DNA from: Psychrobacter sp.
GTDB taxonomy: Bacteria > Pseudomonadota > Gammaproteobacteria > Pseudomonadales > Moraxellaceae
Length of the DNA stretch: 41,006 nt
NCBI GenBank assembly: GCA_029267175.1
Contig: JARIDJ010000064.1
Span: 1 to 41,006 of the forward strand
Reading direction: 5' to 3'
Shown here: positions 35,556 through 41,006 of the stretch, piece by piece
Layout of the letters: every line of letters starts with the position of its first letter
Numbering within the stretch: the first letter of the stretch is position 1
Notes under the pieces: model-generated
Database searches by the model: none
The model's input: the letters and a program-made list of their open reading frames with translations, nothing else
Told to the model about the DNA's origin: nothing
Made by a program: the position numbers and the translations under genes

Positions 35556-37865
35556 ATGACCGAAGTAACCCTACCCGCCTCGCCACAAACCACCTCGCCA
35601 GCCGCCTCAAACGAATTGTCGCTCGATCTTGTTATCACTTGTGCTGATGGTTTAGAGCTACCACTACAGACTGAGCTGACCAGCTTCGGTATCGCTAGTG
35701 TTATCAAGAGTACCGGGCGACTCACGGTTCGCGCAAGCTTGCGCGATTTATATACGATCTGTTTGTGGTCGCGAGTAGCTTCTAGAGTACTTATGCTCAT
35801 TAAGCGCAAAAACATCAACATCGACTATGATGTAGCAGAGCAGCTTTATGGCCTCGCGAAGTCCATTAACTGGACGGAGCAATTCGATCTTGAGCAAACC
35901 TTTGCTATTCGCTTGTCAGTGGATAAACGAGTCGCTGTTAGTCAGCAGTTTGCGATGCTACGGGTTAAAGATGCGATTGCCGATACCTTTAATGAAGCTT
36001 TTGAGAGCCGTCCTAATGTCGATAGTAAAAACCCAGATTTTGCTATTTTTGCGACAGTTAATGATAAGCAGGCCGAGTTATATTTAGATCTATCTGGTAC
36101 AAGTTTGCATCGCCGTGGCTACCGCGTGGCGATGACCGATGCCCCATTGAAAGAGAACCTAGCCGCAGCCCTACTCTATAGCTCAGGTTGGCATCTAAAA
36201 AATGCGGCTAATAACGCGCCTTTGTATAATGCCTTGATTGACCCGATGTGCGGCTCCGGTACTTTTATTATCGAAGGCCTGCTGATGCATTTAGATTATG
36301 CCGTCGGTATTGATAAAGCCGCCAATCAATTTGGCTTTTATCAGTGGCAGCATCATGATGAGACGCTGTGGCTTGCGATGATAGATGAGGCGCAAACCCG
36401 TTTTCGCGAAGCGCTTGCCATCGCGCTCGAGCAGCCTGATACTTTACCACTGATACTTGGTTTTGATGCCGATAGCGGCGCTATTTTGGCCACAGAGAAA
36501 AACCTAATTGCCGCAGGATTGCAAGAGTTACTACCACTGATTGATCTTGAGACCCGCGCGCTTAACAAATTAAATGACACTTTACAGCCGATGGTTAAGG
36601 ATGGGCGCTTAACTAATCCGCTAATCATCACCAACCCGCCTTATGGTGAGCGTTTAGGTGATGAGGATTATATTCGTCCGCTTTATCAAGCGCTAGGACT
36701 TATCATTCAAGACAGCTTTGCCGGTAGCGGTATCGAGCCGATGCTTGGTATCTTGGCGGCAAACGTTGAGCAAGTCGATATCTTACCTATTAAAGAGCCA
36801 AAAACGCTGCGCTGCCACAATGGTGCGATAACCGTTTATTTCCGCTACGGTCAGCTCATTGCAGGACAGACAGGTAGTCTAGTTAGCTACTTTGAGAAGC
36901 GCGAGATTGCAGTGGAGGAAGGCCAAGACTTTATCAATCGTCTACAAAAGAATTTGGGGAAACTCAGAAAACAGGCGAACAAAGAAAAGGTCAGTAATAT
37001 CCGTGTCTATGATGCTGATTTACCTGACTTTAAAGTGGCAGTTGATCTATATGGCGACTACGTGCATGTGCAAGAGTATGCACCGCCAAAAACCATTCCG
37101 CCTGAGACTGCCAAAAAACGCTTTAATCTGGCCCTTATGGGTATTCGTGAAGTATTAGGCATCAATCGCGAGCAAGTGTTTATCAAGACTCGCGCGCGTC
37201 AGTCAGGTAATGAGCAATATAGCAAACAAGGAAATACTGAGAAAAAAGGCAAGTTCTATATCGCCCGTGAAGATGGCGCTTACTTTTATGTCAACTTTAC
37301 CGACTATCTTGATACAGGGCTGTTTATCGATCACCGTAATATGCGCGCGCGTATCAAGCGTAATAGTGAAGGCAAATCGGTGCTAAACCTTTTTGCTTAT
37401 ACTTGTACCGCTAGTGTCCATGCCGCTTTAGCTGATGCCAAAAAGGTCACGAGTGTCGATTTATCACAAAACTATCTTGATTGGGGCAAACAAAACTTTG
37501 TATTAAATGGCCTTGATATCAGTCGCAACAACTACCAATTTGTCGCCGCCGATATCTTTGAATGGATAAAAAATAATACTGAACAATTCGATATTATCTT
37601 TATTGATCCACCAACCTTCTCAAATTCCAAAAAGTTTCAGGGCACCTTTGATGTGCAGCGCGATCACGCCGCTTTAATCAATCGCGCTATGAACCGCTTA
37701 ACCTCCGATGGCGTGCTCTATTTCTCCAATAACTTTAGCCGTTTTGAGCTCGATGAGCAGTTGATGGAGCGCTACAATATCACTGATATTACCCCTCAGA
37801 CCATAGGTTTTGACTTCAATATCAAAAAGCCTATCCATCAAAGCTTTGAGATTCGCCATCGCTGA
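35556..37865 (+). CDS. rlmL: RlmKL, bifunctional 23S rRNA methyltransferase
   Basis: A fused enzyme that methylates G2445 (N2; RlmL half) and G2069 (N7; RlmK half) of 23S rRNA. It is 769 aa. A THUMP domain (about 50-170) leads into the first Rossmann methyltransferase, with DPMCGSGTFIIEGLLM and the NPPY motif at 360-363. The second half (about 460-769) has LNLFAYTCTASVHAALADAKK, SVDLSQNYLDWGKQNF and DPPT at 684-687 in FIDPPTFSNSKK. The first 22 residues are Ser/Pro-rich and not conserved. Length and order match E. coli RlmKL. A terminator lies 38 bp downstream. Confidence 0.96.
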   Translation: MTEVTLPASPQTTSPAASNELSLDLVITCADGLELPLQTELTSFGIASVIKSTGRLTVRASLRDLYTICLWSRVASRVLMLIKRKNINIDYDVAEQLYGLAKSINWTEQFDLEQTFAIRLSVDKRVAVSQQFAMLRVKDAIADTFNEAFESRPNVDSKNPDFAIFATVNDKQAELYLDLSGTSLHRRGYRVAMTDAPLKENLAAALLYSSGWHLKNAANNAPLYNALIDPMCGSGTFIIEGLLMHLDYAVGIDKAANQFGFYQWQHHDETLWLAMIDEAQTRFREALAIALEQPDTLPLILGFDADSGAILATEKNLIAAGLQELLPLIDLETRALNKLNDTLQPMVKDGRLTNPLIITNPPYGERLGDEDYIRPLYQALGLIIQDSFAGSGIEPMLGILAANVEQVDILPIKEPKTLRCHNGAITVYFRYGQLIAGQTGSLVSYFEKREIAVEEGQDFINRLQKNLGKLRKQANKEKVSNIRVYDADLPDFKVAVDLYGDYVHVQEYAPPKTIPPETAKKRFNLALMGIREVLGINREQVFIKTRARQSGNEQYSKQGNTEKKGKFYIAREDGAYFYVNFTDYLDTGLFIDHRNMRARIKRNSEGKSVLNLFAYTCTASVHAALADAKKVTSVDLSQNYLDWGKQNFVLNGLDISRNNYQFVAADIFEWIKNNTEQFDIIFIDPPTFSNSKKFQGTFDVQRDHAALINRAMNRLTSDGVLYFSNNFSRFELDEQLMERYNITDITPQTIGFDFNIKKPIHQSFEIRHR

Positions 37866-37903
37866 TTTTTATTTAATAATAAAGCAACAATAAGCTTTAC
37901 AAC

Positions 37904-37936
37904 AATGACCCGATCCGCTTTGATTGGGTCATTTTT
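37904..37936 (+). terminator. Terminator of rlmL
   Basis: AATGACCCGATC pairs with GATTGGGTCATT around CGCTTT (one mismatch or bulge) and ends in six T. It closes the rlmL transcript ahead of terD. Confidence 0.85.
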
Positions 37937-38043
37937 TGTTGTTATGATAGAACATCATTTAGCAGCAATTACAGTTATCATTTACACTCTATTGATTGCA
38001 AACTTTTAACTATAAAAATCAACCTAATAAAAAGGATCTATCC

Positions 38044-38619
38044 ATGGCTTTATCATTAAATAAAGGCGGTAATTTATCGCTAACTAAAACGGACCCAAAC
38101 TTAAATAAACTACTTATCGGTCTAGGCTGGGATGAGCGCGCCACCTCTGGCGCTGAGTTTGATTTGGATGCTAGTGTTTTTTTATTAAGTAACGCCGGCA
38201 AAGTGCGCGGCGATCACGATTTTATCTTCTATAATCAGCTAAAATCTGATAATGGCGCAGTTGAACACACCGGTGATAACCGTACTGGCGAAGGGGACGG
38301 CGATGATGAAGTAATTAAAGTCAATCTAAGCCAAGTGCCAAGCGATGTCGATAAAATCGTCGTCACTGTCACTATTCATGATGCTGCTGCTCGTAGCCAA
38401 AACTTCGGTCAAGTGGCTAACGCTTTTATTCGCGTCGTTAACGAAGAGTCTGGTACCGAAGTCGTACGCTTTGATCTGGCAGAGGATTATTCAGTCGAGA
38501 CTGCTATGGTGTTCGGTGAGGTCTATCGCCATAACAATGAATGGAAGTTTCGCGCGGTAGGTCAAGGCTACTCAGGTGGCCTACAAGCGATGTGTCATCA
38601 ATATGGTGTTGATATCTAA
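38044..38619 (+). CDS. terD: TerD family protein
   Basis: A 191-aa protein of the TerD family, linked to tellurite and other chemical stress and to calcium binding. The start at 38044 ([10 protein letters not shown]) is the family start; the upstream in-frame ATG at 37996 adds non-conserved residues, and AAAAGGATC is well placed for 38044. Family blocks are [20 protein letters not shown], the acidic calcium-binding segment [34 protein letters not shown] and [12 protein letters not shown]. No other ter genes (terA, terB, terE, terZ) are in view, so it is a lone copy near a DUF475 gene. Which of TerD, TerE or TerZ is orthologous cannot be settled here. Confidence 0.9.
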   Translation: MALSLNKGGNLSLTKTDPNLNKLLIGLGWDERATSGAEFDLDASVFLLSNAGKVRGDHDFIFYNQLKSDNGAVEHTGDNRTGEGDGDDEVIKVNLSQVPSDVDKIVVTVTIHDAAARSQNFGQVANAFIRVVNEESGTEVVRFDLAEDYSVETAMVFGEVYRHNNEWKFRAVGQGYSGGLQAMCHQYGVDI

Positions 38620-38621
38620 TC

Positions 38622-38664
38622 GCAAAGTATAATTAGTGGCGAAGTACAATTAGTTGCAAAATAC
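38622..38664. repeat. 17-bp imperfect tandem repeat after terD
   Basis: GCAAAGTATAATTAGTG at 38622-38638 and GCGAAGTACAATTAGTT at 38639-38655 share 14 of 17 bases. A partial third copy (GCAAAATAC) follows. It begins 3 bp after the terD stop and precedes the terminator. Confidence 0.7.
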
Positions 38665-38724
38665 TACAGTTTTATATAGCTAAACGATTAAAAATGCTTT
38701 ATGTTTCTGTTAATTTTCGTCCCC

Positions 38725-38754
38725 AAAAAGGCAGCTACTTATAGCTGCTTTTTT
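38725..38754 (+). terminator. Terminator of terD
   Basis: AAAAAGGCAGCTA pairs with TAGCTGCTTTTTT around CTTA. It is a compact stem with a T run and isolates terD from the DUF475 gene. Confidence 0.88.
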
Positions 38755-38845
38755 GAGCATGTATTAGTTTTTTACAGTGTTTGCATTTATCTCTATTAGA
38801 CCAAATTAACTCAGCATTACTTTATGCCATTAGACAGGACATGTC

Positions 38846-39946
38846 ATGAGACATTTTTATTTAGACTTTATCTTTACCGCTATTGCTTTGGCCGTAGCTG
38901 CTTGGTGGGGATATTCACATAGTGGGATCAGTGGCATGTTATCCACGCTATCTATCACCGCTATTTTGGCGGTAATGGAGATCTCATTATCCTTTGATAA
39001 TGCGGTAGTCAATGCCTCAGTACTAAAGCGTTGGGACGCCTTTTGGAAGATGATCTTCTTAACGGTTGGTATCTTAATCGCCGTGTTCGGGATGCGCCTC
39101 GTATTTCCGATTGTCATTGTCGCGGTCACCGCCGATCTTGGCATGATGGAAGTTATCCGCTTAGCGCTTAATAACCCCACAGAGTACTCAGCCAAGCTAT
39201 TAGCCCATCACGCTGAGATTTCAGCATTTGGTGGTATTTTCTTATTACTCGTATTCTTAAATTTTGTCTTTGACGATAAAGACGTTCACTGGTTTCATTG
39301 GCTTGAGAGCCGTTTAGCTAAATTTGGCAAAGTCGATGCTATGAGCGTCTTTATAGCACTGATTGTATTGATGATCGCCGTCTCCTTTGCTAATGAAGCG
39401 CAAGCGGCAGCAGTCCTTATCGCTGGTGTTTGGGGTATCTTAGTGTATCTTGGCGTGCAAGTCATCTCAGGCTTGTTAGAGGGCGATTTGGAAGAAGAGC
39501 TAGATGAAGACGGCAATAGCACCGGTGAGGTTACTAGCGCCATTTTGCGCGGCGGTATCATAGGTTTCTTATATTTAGAAGTGCTCGATGCCTCCTTTAG
39601 TTTCGATGGCGTTATCGGTGCATTCGCGATTACCAATGATGTCATTGTCATCATGTTAGGTCTAGCTATCGGTGCGATGTTTGTGCGGTCAATGACGATC
39701 TTCTTAGTCGATAAAGGCACGCTTGATGAGTTCATCTACCTTGAACACGGCGCGCATTATGCTATCGGTGCGTTAGCGGTTATTATGCTGCTATCGGTTA
39801 AGTTCCATGTGCCAGAGCTGATTACCGGTCTTATCGGTATTGCCTTTATTGGTTTGGCTTTGTGGGGTTCATTAAAGTATCGTAAAGCAGAAGCCCTAGC
39901 CAATCCTGACGCAGAAACACAGCTCAAAACCAAGCAACTAGATTAG
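38846..39946 (+). CDS. DUF475 membrane protein (TerC-like)
   Basis: A 366-aa polytopic membrane protein of the DUF475 family, related to TerC. About nine hydrophobic segments are visible. The paired repeats EISLSFDNAVVNASVL (about 46-61) and EVLDASFSFDGVIGAFA (about 248-264) carry acidic and Asn residues inside the membrane, as in TerC/cation-exporter-like proteins. A cytoplasmic loop at about 213-230 is acidic (EGDLEEELDEDGNSTGE). In other genomes DUF475 and terD occur together and are linked to metal stress; the transported ion is not known here. Its leader has no recognisable yybP-ykoY manganese riboswitch. Confidence 0.88.
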   Translation: MRHFYLDFIFTAIALAVAAWWGYSHSGISGMLSTLSITAILAVMEISLSFDNAVVNASVLKRWDAFWKMIFLTVGILIAVFGMRLVFPIVIVAVTADLGMMEVIRLALNNPTEYSAKLLAHHAEISAFGGIFLLLVFLNFVFDDKDVHWFHWLESRLAKFGKVDAMSVFIALIVLMIAVSFANEAQAAAVLIAGVWGILVYLGVQVISGLLEGDLEEELDEDGNSTGEVTSAILRGGIIGFLYLEVLDASFSFDGVIGAFAITNDVIVIMLGLAIGAMFVRSMTIFLVDKGTLDEFIYLEHGAHYAIGALAVIMLLSVKFHVPELITGLIGIAFIGLALWGSLKYRKAEALANPDAETQLKTKQLD

Positions 39947-39967
39947 TTTGAGGTTATGACAAACAGT

Positions 39968-40005
39968 AAAGGGCTATAGCGATGATTCGTTATAGCCCTT
40001 TTTTA
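39968..40005. terminator. Bidirectional terminator, DUF475 / yhhQ
   Basis: AAAGGGCTATAGC pairs with GTTATAGCCCTTT (one G-U) around 7-8 nt, with flanking A and T runs. It stands between two convergent genes. Confidence 0.88.
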
Positions 40006-40049
40006 TGTCTATCATTTTAGAAGGACAAGTAATCTCTAATATATACTCT

Positions 40050-40709
40050 TTACTTCCCTGCTAGCATCTTTTGCAGTTTTGCTAATATCACCCCATACAG
40101 TGGTAAGAAAATCAACACGCCCATTATCATCTTAAACAGGTAATCTACGCTGCCAATCTCTATCCAGTTTGCTGCCATAAAAGCATCTGGGCTTTTGTAA
40201 AAGGCAATGGCAAAAAAGCAAAAACTATCCACCAGATTACCGATAAGCGTTGAGGCTAAGGGAGCAATCCACCAAGTTTTGAGCTGACGCAGTTTATTAA
40301 ATACCTGAATATCTAATAGCTGACCAATAACATAAGCACTGAAGCTCGCTAGGACAATACGAAAGACAAATAAATTAAAATCCAGCAGGTGCTCGTGACC
40401 GACAAACTGCCCTTTTGCAAACACCACTGAGAAGTAATAAGAGATTGCCAGCGCTGGCAACATCGCAAAAAATATGATTCTTCTAGCTAACTGCTGACCA
40501 AAGATACGCACGGTCAAATCAGTAATTAAGAAGATAAAGGGGAAGGTTATGGAGCCCCAAGTGGTGATAAAGCCAAATACTGCTACGGGTATTTGCACCA
40601 AGTAGTTACTGATAGCGATAATAAAAATATGTAGACTCGCCAGCCAAAATAAAGCGCGGCTATAACGAATGGATGGGATAGGTGTAATCGAGGTAGTACT
40701 AATGCTCAT
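40050..40709 (-). CDS. yhhQ: Queuosine-precursor transporter YhhQ (VUT family)
   Basis: An inner-membrane protein that imports preQ0 and preQ1 for queuosine synthesis, known for the YhhQ family. It is 219 aa with about six transmembrane helices. Family blocks are FGFITTWGSITFPFIFLITDLTVRIFG (about 45-71), SFSAYVIGQLLDIQVFNKLR, STLIGNLVDSFCFFAIAFY and DYLFKMIMGVLIFLPLYG. The ATG at 40707-40709 lies 7-8 nt after GGA, which is part of the predicted riboswitch, so translation is probably ligand-controlled. It is convergent with the DUF475 gene. The queC gene is 14 kb away on the other strand. Confidence 0.93.
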   Translation of the reverse strand: MSISTTSITPIPSIRYSRALFWLASLHIFIIAISNYLVQIPVAVFGFITTWGSITFPFIFLITDLTVRIFGQQLARRIIFFAMLPALAISYYFSVVFAKGQFVGHEHLLDFNLFVFRIVLASFSAYVIGQLLDIQVFNKLRQLKTWWIAPLASTLIGNLVDSFCFFAIAFYKSPDAFMAANWIEIGSVDYLFKMIMGVLIFLPLYGVILAKLQKMLAGK

Positions 40710-40716
40710 AGAAGAG

Positions 40717-40750
40717 TCCTTTTTTTAAATCAGGGTTGAGGGAACCTGAG
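40717..40750 (-). promoter_or_regulatory. Class I preQ1 riboswitch (translational)
   Basis: On the minus strand the yhhQ leader has stem UCAGG/CCUGA (40749-40745 with 40734-40730). The loop UUCCCUCAAC (40744-40735) ends in a cytosine placed exactly like the ligand-pairing C17 of known preQ1-I aptamers. An A-rich tail then leads to GGA (40719-40717). UCC in the loop can pair with that GGA, closing the H-type pseudoknot and hiding the Shine-Dalgarno sequence. The layout matches that of the short bacterial translational aptamers. It would lower yhhQ translation when preQ1 is plentiful. Confidence 0.82.
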
Positions 40751-40757
40751 CGCGCAT

Positions 40758-40787
40758 ATTATAAAGCAAAACACTTACAAAAGCCAA
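40758..40787 (-). promoter_or_regulatory. Sigma70-like promoter of yhhQ
   Basis: The minus strand has TTGGCT (40787-40782), an 18-bp spacer and TATAAT (40763-40758). Transcription would begin near 40750, the first base of the aptamer. Confidence 0.65.
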
Positions 40788-40885
40788 AATGATTTGGATA
40801 AAAACCTTAGATAGCAGATCTGACATTATAGCTATATTCACTTTTTTGTAGCCAGTTTTTGTAGAGGCCATTATAGATAATTTGG

Positions 40886-41006
40886 TGGTGTTCTAAAAAG
40901 TATGCTGGCATCAGACGTAGCCATAATTGACATAGAAGAACACCAGATCGAATACCTTAAAGTGATTATCAAGCTTTTTCGAGAAGCAGCATGTTTTTCT
41001 AACGGC
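40886..41006 (+). other. Right-edge segment with inverted repeat and open frame
   Basis: TGGTGTTCT (40886-40894) and AGAACACCA (40937-40945) form a 9-bp inverted repeat, 42 bp apart. An open frame from an ATG at 40902 runs off the window (35 codons, MLASDVAIIDIEEHQ...). It has no clear ribosome-binding site and I recognise no family. It may be the start of a gene, a remnant, or chance. Confidence 0.25.

Noticed and set aside
38620-38845. Manganese (yybP-ykoY) riboswitch before the DUF475 gene
   Set aside because: The leader has a simple terminator hairpin but none of the paired internal loops of that riboswitch.
39295-39735. Open frame of 146 codons on the minus strand
   Set aside because: It is antisense to the DUF475 gene, with long Ser and Thr runs that arise from the complement of acidic and hydrophobic codons.
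1-41006. CRISPR array, prophage, integrated element or defence island
   Set aside because: No spaced direct repeats, integrases, transposases, phage genes or recognisable defence genes were seen. Composition is even throughout.

Overview
The window looks like chromosomal DNA of a gammaproteobacterium of the Moraxellaceae, most likely Psychrobacter. This is inferred from the moderately AT-rich composition, the gene set (RlmKL fusion, CcoNOQP with separate CcoG/CcoH, one Lol permease beside LolD) and the general look of the proteins. It was not tested by a search. Almost all of it is ordinary housekeeping sequence. I see no rRNA, tRNA, CRISPR array, prophage or intact insertion sequence.

Layout. 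1-5.5 kb: start of metZ (minus), a phospholipase-D family lipoprotein, an MFS symporter and dusA. 5.5-12 kb (minus): a CPBP membrane protease, an alpha/beta hydrolase, sppA and a long comEC. 12-17.2 kb: a DUF2062 membrane protein, an unknown acidic protein, lolD with one lolC/E-type permease, an unknown 318-aa protein and an SCP2-like protein. 17.2-18.2 kb is non-coding, with an orphan terminator-like hairpin. 18.2-24.2 kb: the cbb3 cytochrome oxidase locus ccoNOQP (ccoQ is only 59 codons), then ccoG and ccoH. 24.2-31 kb: ttcA and queC (divergent), a small secreted four-cysteine protein, a Bcp peroxiredoxin, an Lpd-like flavoprotein and an MscS channel.

30.7-35.3 kb is the least ordinary part. 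An unknown aromatic-rich secreted protein (minus) is divergent from two tandem small secreted proteins that share a two-cysteine motif. These lead directly into a 7TMR-DISM-type sensor histidine kinase, with its NarL/LuxR-type response regulator convergent. A perfect 12-bp inverted repeat lies in the divergent promoter region. I propose this as an uncharacterised envelope-sensing module.

35.5-41 kb: rlmL (RlmKL fusion), a stand-alone terD, a DUF475 (TerC-like) membrane protein and yhhQ on the minus strand. The yhhQ leader contains what I read as a class I preQ1 riboswitch: a pseudoknot that would cover the Shine-Dalgarno sequence, with a sigma70-like promoter placing the transcript start at the edge of the aptamer. 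With queC in the same window, this suggests both synthesis and ligand-controlled uptake of queuosine precursors. DusA, TtcA, QueC and RlmKL make RNA modification a recurring but dispersed theme.
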